This document shows, piece by piece, positions 43,542 through 52,023 of a DNA stretch of 64,000 nt (positions are counted from its first letter, which is position 1; each line of letters starts with the position of its first letter). The notes under the pieces were generated by a model. That model did not search any database, was not told where the DNA came from, and saw only the letters and a program-made list of their open reading frames with translations. The stretch comes from Pseudobacteroides cellulosolvens ATCC 35603 = DSM 2933 (GTDB lineage Bacteria; Bacillota; Clostridia; Acetivibrionales; DSM-2933), in NCBI RefSeq assembly GCF_001262605.1, contig NZ_LGTC01000001.1:5094001-5158000 (forward strand), written 5' to 3'. The translations under genes and the position numbers were made by a program.

Positions 43542-46253
43542 TTATTTCATTCTCGGCTCTTTATTAAGTCTCAAGAAGCTTGATAGCACAGGACCTAATG
43601 ATGAGAATCCTAAAATGAGCACCCAATCGTTAAAAGAAAGGGGTACTGTCTTGAATATACCTTGAAAAACAGGCATATATACCACACCAAGTATCATAAT
43701 TACAGAACACAAAACCGATAGAACCAAAGGCACGTTGTTAAATAACGGTATCTCGAAAATATTTTTCCTCTCGGATTTACACTCAAACACATGGATAAGC
43801 TGTGTTATAACCAATGTCACGAAACTTGCAGTCCTTGCATCATCTATGCTTCCGGTAAAATGAAGTATGCTTACAAAAACTGCAAGGGTACTTATCCCTA
43901 TAAGCGTTCCCCTGAAAAGAATCAGTTTGAGAAGACCGTTTGAGAAAATATTCTCTTTCGCCCCCCTTGGCCTTCTTTTCATAATTTCCCTTTCCGGCGG
44001 ATCTAATCCCAGTGCTATGGCAGGTAGTCCATCTGTTACCAGGTTGACCCACAATATCTGAATGGGCAGCAGCGGAATAGGAAGACCTATAAGCATTCCC
44101 AAAAACATAGTAAGCACTTCCCCAAGATTACATGACAGCATATATCTGATAAATTTCCTTATATTATTGTATATTACACGTCCTTCCTCTACAGCTGCAA
44201 CAATTGTTGCAAAGTTATCATCCATAAGTATCATTGCAGATGCTTCCTTTGTAACATCAGTTCCTGTTTTTCCCATGGAAACCCCTATATCAGCTTCCTT
44301 TACTGCAGGTGCATCATTAACTCCGTCACCGGTCATTGCAACAACATGGCCAAGCTTTTTAAGTGCTTTTACTACCATCAGCTTGTGCTTCGGAGATACT
44401 CTCGCATAGACCGACACCTTATCTGCTACTTTCATAAGGCCTACATCGCCTAACTCATCAAGCTCTGCTCCGGTAAGAACCATATCTCCTTCCTGAAGAA
44501 TACCTATCTCCTTTGCTATAGCCGCAGCAGTTATTTTATGGTCTCCCGTTATCATAACAGTTTTTATTCCAGCCATCTTGCATTTGTTAACTGCATCCTT
44601 GGCTTCTTTCCTTGGAGGGTCTATCATTCCTATAAGTCCGGCAAATGTCAGATCCCTTTCAATCTCATTCTTATTTAATCTTCCCGAACCCAACTTTTTG
44701 AATGCAACTCCCAAAACCCTCAGTGCATCTGATGCCATAGTATCATTTGCACCCATTACTTCATTTTTTTGTGCAGAAGTTATCTTCTTAATTTCAGAAG
44801 CTGCGTTTATATTTGAACATTTATCAAGTATTATATCAGGTGCCCCTTTTGTAAATACATACCGCTCCCCATTCTTAAGCTCACATATAACCGACATGCA
44901 CTTTCTGTCCGAATCAAAGGGCAGCTCATCAATCCTCTTATATGACACATTTAATGTATTTTCACTAATACCTGCATTAAGTGCTGCCTCTAAAAGAGCA
45001 ATTTCAGTTGGATCCCCTCCGAACTGCACCTGATGCTTGGAAAAAATGCTCTTAATTTTCTTAAAACCCTTTTCCTTCTCCTCATGTGAGTTTATAATAA
45101 CCGCATTGTTGCATACTCCTCCGATTTCAAGGGCAAACCTGGCAGTTTCATCAATTTTTGAACTGTCAAACTCAACTATTTCCTTTCTTCTTGTCTTTTC
45201 AGACCAAGTATATATTTTTCGCACAGTCATCCTGTTCTGAGTTAGAGTACCTGTTTTGTCTGAACATATGACGCTTGCACACCCTAAAGTCTCAACGGCA
45301 GGAAGTTTTCTTATGAGTGCATTCCTTTTGAGCATTTTCTGAACACCAAGTGCCAAAGCTATGGTTACTATGGCAGGCAGACCTTCAGGTACGGCAGCAA
45401 CAGCAAGGCTTATTCCGGACAAAAGCATTGTGAAAAGTTGTTCTCCCCTTATAATACCTGTGATTGAAACGATGGCACAGATTATAATGCACCCGAATAC
45501 TATGAACTTTCCAAGGCCGGCAAGTTTCTTCTGAAGCGGGGTTTCATCAGATTCTATGTTCTGAATCATATCCGCTATCTTTCCCATCTCAGTATTCATT
45601 CCTGTGGCTTCTACTATTGCCTTTCCTCTGCCTCTCGTTATAATTGTGCCCATATAAATAACGCTGTTCTTTCCAGCTGGATCAGATTTACTATCCTTAG
45701 ATTTGTCTACAGGAACCGACTCACCCGTCAATAGCGACTCATCAACCTGCATGCTGTTAATCTGAATAAGCCGACAATCGGCAGGAATTCTGTCTCCTTC
45801 CTCCAAAACCAACAAGTCACCTGGCACAATCATATCTGCAGGTATGTTGTCCATAGTCCCGTCCCTTATTACCTTTGCTGTTGGTGCTGTAAGCTGTTTT
45901 AATGCACTCATGGTCTTTTCCGTTCTGAACTCCTGCAGAAAGCCTAAAACCGAGTTAAGCATAACAATAGCAATTATTGTAACCGCTTCTGTTATTTCAC
46001 CCATAAAAGCAGAAATAATTGTTGCTGCTATGAGTATCAATACCATAAAATCGGTAAATTGCTCAAAAAACATCTTAACGGCCGAAACTTTCTTCTTTTC
46101 TGCCAGTGAATTAGGGCCATGTATTAAAAGAAGCTTCTCTGCTTGTTTACTGCTTATACCTTTATATGTTTCCTCAGGAATTGGATCTTCCTTTGACAAT
46201 TTCTTTAACGGCAAACTCTCCGTATTTTGTTTTAACCGTGTTGTTTCCCTCAA
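43542..46253 (-). CDS. P-type calcium-transporting ATPase (type II)
   Basis: A 903-residue cation pump of the SERCA/PMR1 class. The actuator motif is TGES (176-179), the phosphorylated aspartate is D332 in SDKTGTLTQNRMT, the transport helix has PEGL (289-292) as in Ca2+ pumps, and the hinge has TGDGVNDAPAVKEADIGVSMG. Ten transmembrane segments are expected and enough hydrophobic segments are seen. The C-terminal cation ATPase domain is complete (FECKSERKNIFEIPLFNN). Ca2+ export is inferred from family. It is divergent from a stalk-domain gene, sharing a 206-bp promoter region. Confidence 0.92.
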   Translation of the reverse strand: MRETTRLKQNTESLPLKKLSKEDPIPEETYKGISSKQAEKLLLIHGPNSLAEKKKVSAVKMFFEQFTDFMVLILIAATIISAFMGEITEAVTIIAIVMLNSVLGFLQEFRTEKTMSALKQLTAPTAKVIRDGTMDNIPADMIVPGDLLVLEEGDRIPADCRLIQINSMQVDESLLTGESVPVDKSKDSKSDPAGKNSVIYMGTIITRGRGKAIVEATGMNTEMGKIADMIQNIESDETPLQKKLAGLGKFIVFGCIIICAIVSITGIIRGEQLFTMLLSGISLAVAAVPEGLPAIVTIALALGVQKMLKRNALIRKLPAVETLGCASVICSDKTGTLTQNRMTVRKIYTWSEKTRRKEIVEFDSSKIDETARFALEIGGVCNNAVIINSHEEKEKGFKKIKSIFSKHQVQFGGDPTEIALLEAALNAGISENTLNVSYKRIDELPFDSDRKCMSVICELKNGERYVFTKGAPDIILDKCSNINAASEIKKITSAQKNEVMGANDTMASDALRVLGVAFKKLGSGRLNKNEIERDLTFAGLIGMIDPPRKEAKDAVNKCKMAGIKTVMITGDHKITAAAIAKEIGILQEGDMVLTGAELDELGDVGLMKVADKVSVYARVSPKHKLMVVKALKKLGHVVAMTGDGVNDAPAVKEADIGVSMGKTGTDVTKEASAMILMDDNFATIVAAVEEGRVIYNNIRKFIRYMLSCNLGEVLTMFLGMLIGLPIPLLPIQILWVNLVTDGLPAIALGLDPPEREIMKRRPRGAKENIFSNGLLKLILFRGTLIGISTLAVFVSILHFTGSIDDARTASFVTLVITQLIHVFECKSERKNIFEIPLFNNVPLVLSVLCSVIMILGVVYMPVFQGIFKTVPLSFNDWVLILGFSSLGPVLSSFLRLNKEPRMK

Positions 46254-46402
46254 TACATAACACTCTCCTTAAATTCTGTTTATCAGTCCTATTTCTATGC
46301 ATAAAAACGATTAATAGACCAAAATAATGAGCTATTAAGACACAAATCAACTCATTCCTATATAAATCTATATACAAACATTCTTTTATAAGTAATCGAT
46401 GA

Positions 46403-46430
46403 TTGACAACTTTATGAAAATAAATAATAA
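46403..46430 (+). promoter_or_regulatory. Promoter for the stalk-domain gene at 46460
   Basis: TTGACA (46403-46408), a 16-base spacer and TAATAA (46425-46430), about 30 bases before the start codon. Near-consensus -35 and a weak -10. Confidence 0.45.
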
Positions 46431-46459
46431 TTATACTAATATAAAAAGGAGGATTTTTT

Positions 46460-47605
46460 ATGAAAAAGAATATTTTGTTATTAGTATGCAGTATTTTCTT
46501 TGCATCACTGTTTGCATCTGCATCATTTGCCGCTGATAGTATCAAGGAATCACCAAAGATAAAGATTATAATCGATGGTAAGGTCAATAAATATTCAAAA
46601 GCTCCGATCAATTATAAAGGAAGAACAATGCTTCCCTTTAGAGAAGTATCGGTTAATTTGGGTGTTAAAAATGATAATGATCATATAGCATGGAACGGTA
46701 ATGACCGCAGCATAGCTCTTAAAAAAGACGATGTTAATGTATCCCTCAAGATAGGAAGCAATAAAGCTACAGTCAACTCAGTTGAACAAACATTAGATGT
46801 TGAGCCTGTACTTTACAACGGTAACACTTACATACCTGCAAGGTTTGTTTCACAGGCTTTTGGAAAAAAAGTTGTATGGGATCAAGCCTCTAACTCTGTT
46901 ATGATCAGAGAAGAAGAAGAATTTAACAAAGTAAAAAGTATTTTGGAAAAATCCAACGAAGCAACAAAAGACGCAAAAACAATGAAATGCAGTTATACTG
47001 CCGATATGAACATGACTATAGTGGGTCAGAAAAGCAATGTAAAGATGAGCGGCGATATGGAAATGGACGTTAAAAACTTTATTATGCATATGACAAGCAC
47101 CGTGAATATGCTTGGTATGTCACTTCCTACAGAACAGTATATGGCAGACAATAAAGTATACACCAAAGATCCTATGTCCGGAAGTTGGATTTATCAAGAA
47201 ATGGATATGGAGCAATTCCAAAAGCAATTGAGCCAGCAAGCCAGCATAGAGTTATCAGACAAAATGTATGCAGGCCTGACTGTTGATGATAGCTCAAAGG
47301 ATGAAATAATTTTAAAGGGTAATATTTATATGGATTCCCTTATGAGTCAGTTGGGTGATAATGTTAAAGGAACAGGTATTGAGTATAATTCAGTTTACAT
47401 GGAAATGTCACTTGACAAAACAACATATGTTCCAAAAAGTGCAAAAATGGATATGTCAATTACTATGAATCAGACCATTGAAGGAAGTACACAAAAGATA
47501 GATGCTGATATGAAAATGGAAATGAAGTATACTGACTTTAATGGAGATTATGAAATTAAGGTACCTGATGAAGTTATAAGTACTGCCAAAAAAGCTGAAT
47601 TATAA
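46460..47605 (+). CDS. Secreted stalk-domain (copper amine oxidase N-like) protein
   Basis: A 381-residue exported protein. Residues 1-24 are a signal peptide (KKNILLLVCSIFFASLFASASFAA). Residues about 30-150 are a copper amine oxidase N-terminal-like (stalk) domain with the repeated motifs GRTMLPFREVSVNLG and NGNTYIPARFVSQAFGKKVVWD. The remainder, methionine-rich (for example KMSGDMEMDVKNF), resembles the DUF6612/LppX-like lipid-binding-type fold, though with no lipobox. Function unknown. A perfect 21-bp terminator follows; SD AAAGGAGG. Confidence 0.8.
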   Translation: MKKNILLLVCSIFFASLFASASFAADSIKESPKIKIIIDGKVNKYSKAPINYKGRTMLPFREVSVNLGVKNDNDHIAWNGNDRSIALKKDDVNVSLKIGSNKATVNSVEQTLDVEPVLYNGNTYIPARFVSQAFGKKVVWDQASNSVMIREEEEFNKVKSILEKSNEATKDAKTMKCSYTADMNMTIVGQKSNVKMSGDMEMDVKNFIMHMTSTVNMLGMSLPTEQYMADNKVYTKDPMSGSWIYQEMDMEQFQKQLSQQASIELSDKMYAGLTVDDSSKDEIILKGNIYMDSLMSQLGDNVKGTGIEYNSVYMEMSLDKTTYVPKSAKMDMSITMNQTIEGSTQKIDADMKMEMKYTDFNGDYEIKVPDEVISTAKKAEL

Positions 47606-47617
47606 TTTGCATCATAA

Positions 47618-47665
47618 ATTACATAAATAAAAAGCCGGCTCTCACCGGCTTTTTATTTATGTAAT
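47618..47665 (+). terminator. Long terminator after the stalk-domain gene
   Basis: A perfect 21-bp stem with a 6-base loop (CTCTCA): arm ending AAAAAGCCGG and arm beginning CCGGCTTTTTATTTATG. It starts 12 bases past the stop codon. Confidence 0.95.
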
Positions 47666-47676
47666 GATTTTGCAAG

Positions 47677-47705
47677 TTGTAAAAAAAACCGTATTGGTTT
47701 ATTAT
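47677..47705 (+). promoter_or_regulatory. Promoter for the methyltransferase gene
   Basis: TTGTAA (47677-47682), a 17-base spacer and TATTAT (47700-47705), about 50 bases before the start codon at 47758. Confidence 0.5.
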
Positions 47706-47757
47706 ATTAAAGGTGATTAAGTAAATTTATACTCTATTAATACAAGGAGATAATATA

Positions 47758-48606
47758 ATGAGTCTTGGTAGTGCCTTATGCAAAAAAATGAACAAGCTTT
47801 TCCCCTTACCGGTGCATCCTTTCAACCTCCAAAACCAGGGTGTCAAAACCTATTCCCAGTGGCAATACGAAAAGGGGATTGAAACAATCAAATTTTATTT
47901 GGAAAAAGTAAGCACCGAAGAAATGTTTAAAGACAAGGTTGTTTTGGATATTGGGTGCGGTGCTGCCGGAAAAACCTTGTATTACGCTTCATTAGGAGCA
48001 AAAAAGGTCTATGGAATCGATGTTGTTCCCAGGTATGAAAAAGATGCATATTCCCTTGCTAAAGAAAAAGGCCTTGAAGACCGTTTTTGTTTTATTCTTG
48101 GCGATGCCTCAAACATGGACTTTGAAGACAACACCTTTGATGTAATAATAATTAACGATGCCATGGAACATGTATCAGAACCTCTGAAGGTTTTAAACGA
48201 ATGCCATCGTGTGCTTAAAAAAGGTGGTAGGATATATCTCAATTTCCCCCCATATCATCACCCTTTCGGAGCCCATTTGAGTGATGCAATAGGCTTCCCT
48301 TGGGTACACTTGTTTTTTAGCCAGGCAACACTCATAGAAGTCTATAAGGATTTGGTAAAAGACCTGCCTGATGGAAAAGAGCGTATCGATTTTAGAATCT
48401 CAAAAGATGATAATGGTAAAGAATATTTTTCTTATATAAATAGGATGACTATAAAAAGATTTAACAGAATTCTCTCCCAAACCAGTTTTAATGTACTTTA
48501 CCATAGAGAAGTACCCTTAAGAAATATTTTAAACCTTCCGGCAAAGCTGCCATTACTTAAGGAGTGCTTTGTAAAAATGGTAGTTTGTATTCTGGAAAAA
48601 AAATAA
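47758..48606 (+). CDS. Class I SAM-dependent methyltransferase
   Basis: A 282-residue methyltransferase. Motif I is VLDIGCGAAGKTLYYASLG (62-80), motif II region VYGIDVV, then GDASNMDFEDNTFDVIIINDAMEHV (motif post I to IV) and LKKGGRIYLNFPP. The C-terminal half (HHPFGAHLSDAIGFPW and the hydrophobic tail) is of the kind seen in cell-surface or polysaccharide-linked methyltransferases; the target cannot be determined. It stands alone between two terminators, with AAGGAGA before the ATG. Confidence 0.85.
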   Translation: MSLGSALCKKMNKLFPLPVHPFNLQNQGVKTYSQWQYEKGIETIKFYLEKVSTEEMFKDKVVLDIGCGAAGKTLYYASLGAKKVYGIDVVPRYEKDAYSLAKEKGLEDRFCFILGDASNMDFEDNTFDVIIINDAMEHVSEPLKVLNECHRVLKKGGRIYLNFPPYHHPFGAHLSDAIGFPWVHLFFSQATLIEVYKDLVKDLPDGKERIDFRISKDDNGKEYFSYINRMTIKRFNRILSQTSFNVLYHREVPLRNILNLPAKLPLLKECFVKMVVCILEKK

Positions 48607-48672
48607 TTAAAAATGTAAAATAGTTATTACAAAAATATATAGGCAACTAATAAATAATTAACTGGTAAAATA

Positions 48673-48714
48673 GGGCATTTAAAAATACTAGAATAATGTA
48701 TTTTTTAAATGCCC
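48673..48714 (+). terminator. Terminator after the methyltransferase
   Basis: GGGCATTTAAaAATAC pairs with GTATttTTTAAATGCCC, about 65 bases beyond the stop codon. The remainder of the 48607-49027 gap contains repeat copy E and a second hairpin. Confidence 0.75.
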
Positions 48715-48822
48715 TTAATTAGTTAAACCATCCATCATGATCTTTCAACATTTCATTTCGAATAAATAACATTTCATCGCCAATTTAGTCAAAAAAAATA
48801 GTTTAGCTATATTATATGTTTA

Positions 48823-48925
48823 AGTAATGATTAGAAATTAACATCCGCTATATATTTCCCTCATGTGCTGACTTGGCTCGTCAACACTCGCGTAGAAAGC
48901 GGAAATAATTTTTCATTCATGCTTA
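48823..48925. repeat. Palindromic repeat family, copy E
   Basis: Outer arms GAAATTAacaTCCGCT and AGCGGAaaTAATTTTTC; inner palindrome GTGcTGAC-TTGGCTC-GTCAaCAC. The right end TTCATTCATGCTT matches the ends of other copies in reverse. It is less conserved than copies C and F. Confidence 0.75.
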
Positions 48926-48928
48926 AAG

Positions 48929-48967
48929 AGATGCCAAACCTATATAAAACTTTACAGTTTGGTATCT
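48929..48967 (+). other. Hairpin upstream of the lectin-like gene
   Basis: AGATgCCAAAC and GTTTGGtATCT form a one-mismatch 11-bp stem about 60 bases ahead of the gene at 49028. No T-run follows, so it is probably not a terminator. Confidence 0.4.
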
Positions 48968-49027
48968 ACAGCCGGCTAAATTTAAGGAAATGATTATTTA
49001 ATTTAATCTTCGAAAGGATGGTTTATT

Positions 49028-50791
49028 ATGAAAAAATTTACAAGAGGTTTTATTTCACTACTAGTTATAGTCTCATTGATGATTGTTCAGATTTATGAAA
49101 TATCTGCAGCAGTTGCAGCAGATGGCTCCGCACTTGTTCAAATAGCAAAGTATACCCTTAATAACACAGCAGTTGATTCAACAGGAATCCAAACCAACAT
49201 AACACTAAAAAATGCACCACATCAGGCAGATGGAAGTGTTTATTCAAATGGTATATATCCTTATCCGGATGCATCGGTAGGCAGCACTATTCAAACTCCA
49301 TGGCTGTCATCCTTTAACTTTAACAATTTTCGCATAAGTTTTGATTTTAAGGTAACTTCATTACCCTCATACAGAAAACCCATAATCATCGGCGGTTCTG
49401 CCTACCGCTGGATAGGTGCCAATATTGAACCGAACGGTACCATATCATTACTCTGGAACAATTCCAATTTTACATTTAGCACTAAAACTATTAGCCTTGG
49501 AGTATTTAATACTGCTGTAATTTCCTATAACGGTGCTGTAGCTGAGCTCTATCTCAACGGCACTCTGGCTTGTTCACAAGGCTTTACCCTGAACAATGGC
49601 GGTGACTCAAACTTCCTCAATATAAACTACTCAAACGGAAGTGCATTCCCCGGATATCTGCGGAATTTAGAGATATATAGTACACCTTCACTTTATACCA
49701 TTGCAAAGTACACCCTTAACAATACTGCAGCTGATTCAACCAGTAGAAACTCAAATATAACCTTGACAAATGCATCTTTCATGTCTGATGGAAGCATATA
49801 TTCAAACGGCATATATCCTTATTCCAGTACCTTAGGAAGTACTGTCAGGACGCCAAATCTTAAAGCTTTTAACTTTAATAATTTCCGTGTATCTTTTGAG
49901 TTTAAAATAAACTCATATCCAACTTCAAGAAAACCAATAATTGTCGGTGGTAACTCCTATCGCTGGATAGGTGCTAATATTGAATCAAACGGTACTATAT
50001 CACTCCTTTGGAATAACTCCAACTACACATATAGTTCAAAAACTGTCACGCTTGGCACATACCACACTGCTATAATACAGTATAACGGATCGGTGGCCGA
50101 GCTTTACTTTGACGGAATTCTTGTCTGCTCACAATACTTCAAGCCTGTTAACGGCGGTGATGCAAACTTCCAGAATACAAATTATTCAAATGGCACAACT
50201 TTCCTTGGCTATCTTCGCAACTTGACTGTATACAGTGCACCTTCTACTCCTTTGGTAGCAAAATATACTCTCAACAATACTGCAGCTGATTTAACCGGTA
50301 AAAATTCCAACGTAACTTTGAACAATGCACCTTATCAATCTGACGGAAGTGTTTATTCAAATGGAATCTATCCTTATTCCAGCCCAACAGGAAGCGTTAT
50401 TCAAACTCCGTACCTATCTTCCTTTAACTTTAACAAATTCTCAATTAGTTTTGAATTTAAAATAGATTCATTGCCTTCCTACAGAAGACCTATAATTATT
50501 GGGGGGTCATCATACAGGTGGATAGGTGCAAATGTTGAACCAAACGGTACTATATCAATGCTCTGGAACAATTCCAATATAACAAATAGTTCTAAAACTA
50601 TACCTCTTGGTAAATTTAACACCGCTGTAATTCAATACAACGGCTCAGTAGCTGAACTTTATATTAACGGTACTTTAGCCTGCTCACAAAGCTTCAGCAT
50701 CAATCACGGAAAAGATTCGAATATCCAGAATGTTAATTACTCAAACGGTACTGCATTTATAGGATACCTGCGGAATTTGACAGTAAACTAA
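49028..50791 (+). CDS. Secreted protein with three tandem LamG/lectin-like repeats
   Basis: A 587-residue exported protein: signal peptide at 1-30 (RGFISLLVIVSLMIVQIYEISAA), then three near-identical repeats of about 185 residues beginning IAKYTLNN at about residues 39, 224 and 410. Each has the pattern DGSxYSNGIYPY, FNFNNFRxSFxFK, RKPIIxGGSxYRWIGANxE, WNNSN, YNGSVAELYxxG and GYLRNL, consistent with a concanavalin A-like (LamG) beta-sandwich. No enzyme domain, dockerin or anchoring motif is visible, so ligand binding is inferred, not shown. The repeats probably arose by internal duplication. Confidence 0.75.
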   Translation: MKKFTRGFISLLVIVSLMIVQIYEISAAVAADGSALVQIAKYTLNNTAVDSTGIQTNITLKNAPHQADGSVYSNGIYPYPDASVGSTIQTPWLSSFNFNNFRISFDFKVTSLPSYRKPIIIGGSAYRWIGANIEPNGTISLLWNNSNFTFSTKTISLGVFNTAVISYNGAVAELYLNGTLACSQGFTLNNGGDSNFLNINYSNGSAFPGYLRNLEIYSTPSLYTIAKYTLNNTAADSTSRNSNITLTNASFMSDGSIYSNGIYPYSSTLGSTVRTPNLKAFNFNNFRVSFEFKINSYPTSRKPIIVGGNSYRWIGANIESNGTISLLWNNSNYTYSSKTVTLGTYHTAIIQYNGSVAELYFDGILVCSQYFKPVNGGDANFQNTNYSNGTTFLGYLRNLTVYSAPSTPLVAKYTLNNTAADLTGKNSNVTLNNAPYQSDGSVYSNGIYPYSSPTGSVIQTPYLSSFNFNKFSISFEFKIDSLPSYRRPIIIGGSSYRWIGANVEPNGTISMLWNNSNITNSSKTIPLGKFNTAVIQYNGSVAELYINGTLACSQSFSINHGKDSNIQNVNYSNGTAFIGYLRNLTVN

Positions 50792-50866
50792 CCATTGATT
50801 TTGTAAATTTATTAGTATATCAAATATAAAATAGAACTAGATTCTTGAAAAATCAAGGCAAGCACT

Positions 50867-50905
50867 AAAAAGGACGGTTGAATCATTTCAATCCGTCCTT
50901 TTTAC
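50867..50905 (+). terminator. Terminator after the lectin-like gene
   Basis: AAAAAGGACGG/CCGTCCTTTTT with a 15-base loop, followed by AC. It lies 75 bases past the stop codon and is the main feature of the 50792-51149 gap; the rest is AT-rich with no visible gene. Confidence 0.85.
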
Positions 50906-51149
50906 TTTCTCAAGACAATGTCATAGGAACAAAATCCCTTGCACTATTGCTTCTTTATTTTTTATGTCTATGAAATTATAGTGTCTTATTATGATAACAA
51001 ATCTTTATGTATAATCATATAATGACTTTAGACGGCTAATTATTAGGCAATTCAACAGTATGTCACCATAATATTTCGAGCCTTCTGTAAATAACAGGAA
51101 CTATATAAAAGTATTATAACAAAGATTATTGCACCGGGAGTTGGTAATA

Positions 51150-51797
51150 ATGACTTTCACAATTATTTTGCTTGCCGTATCCCTAAGTACTGATGCATTG
51201 GGAGTAGGAACAGTTTATGGTTTGAGGCGGATAAGAATTCCTTTGGGTTCAAAGCTGTTTATATGTTTTTTTTCAATTATTTACTCGGCTGTTGCCCAAG
51301 CCTTGGGTAAAACTTTGAGCAGCGTTCTTTCAAAGGATTTGTCCAACTTTATAGGAGTGGGTATACTATTCTTCATGGGCATTTGGATTATCCTTCAATC
51401 AATTATGGGAAGTAATGAATCCCCCCGAAAAAAAGAACTTGTCAGAACAGGCACGCTTTTAGAAATCGCTATTAAGTCTTTGGGCATTACAATACAAATC
51501 ATAAGAAACCCTATAGAAGTTGATTTTGACAAGTCAGGAACTATAGACCTGCGGGAGTCAATTTTGCTGGGTTTCGCCCTGTCCTTAGATGCTATCGGAG
51601 TGGGAATAGGAAGTTCTCTTGCAGGATGCCAATCAATTCTTATTCCATTTGCAGTTGGCTTTTTCCAACTGATTTTCCTATACATTGGCTTATTCATTGG
51701 TAACAGAATTACATCATACGGCCGGATTAACAAGAAGATTATATCTATAATCCCCGGCATATTACTTATAGCCTTGGGTATATCAAGACTTATCTAA
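51150..51797 (+). CDS. ytaF: Sporulation membrane protein YtaF
   Basis: A 215-residue polytopic membrane protein of the YtaF family, related to the MntP-like LysE-superfamily metal exporters. The start at 51150 (MTFTIILLAVSLSTDALGVG) is chosen because GGGAG lies about nine bases upstream; the TTG seven codons earlier overlaps that site. Both halves repeat the signature: SLSTDALGVGTVYG and ALSLDAIGVGIGSS. The second half also has DFDKSGTIDLRESILLG, an EF-hand-like calcium loop between helices. In B. subtilis ytaF is sporulation-linked; its role is unsettled. Confidence 0.88.
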   Translation: MTFTIILLAVSLSTDALGVGTVYGLRRIRIPLGSKLFICFFSIIYSAVAQALGKTLSSVLSKDLSNFIGVGILFFMGIWIILQSIMGSNESPRKKELVRTGTLLEIAIKSLGITIQIIRNPIEVDFDKSGTIDLRESILLGFALSLDAIGVGIGSSLAGCQSILIPFAVGFFQLIFLYIGLFIGNRITSYGRINKKIISIIPGILLIALGISRLI

Positions 51798-51860
51798 GAA
51801 GTGCCTTAGAAATAACTTCATATTCTCAATGACAAAATCCATACTAATTTTACATACCGC

Positions 51861-51905
51861 CCAGACATTAAAAAATCCCGCTATAGGGGATTTTTTAATG
51901 TCTGG
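51861..51905. terminator. Bidirectional terminator between ytaF and speA
   Basis: CCAGACATTAAAAAATCCC and its complement GGGATTTTTTAATGTCTGG form an almost perfect 19-bp stem around GCTATAG, with T-runs inside both arms. It sits between convergent genes. Confidence 0.9.
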
Positions 51906-51922
51906 AAACTAAATCATTCCTT

Positions 51923-52023
51923 AGGAATAACAAAAAATATAACTTCCGCTATAATTTCGCTCATGTGTTGACTTAACTCGTCAACACCCGCTCAAAATCG
52001 GAAGTAATATTTTTGTCATTCCT
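51923..52023. repeat. Palindromic repeat family, full copy F (contains the speA stop codon)
   Basis: Outer arms AGGAATaACAAAAAATAT through AACTTCCG, and CGGAAGT through ATATTTTTGTcATTCCT; inner palindrome GTGTTGAC-TTAACTC-GTCAACAC, the most regular copy in the window. Its right arm covers the last codons and the TGA stop (52016-52018) of the decarboxylase gene. 101 bp. Confidence 0.85.

Noticed and set aside
46174..46611. Minus-strand ORF across the ATPase and stalk-domain gene region
   Set aside because: It spans the divergent promoter and the start of a plus-strand gene with a clear signal peptide; the product shows no known features.
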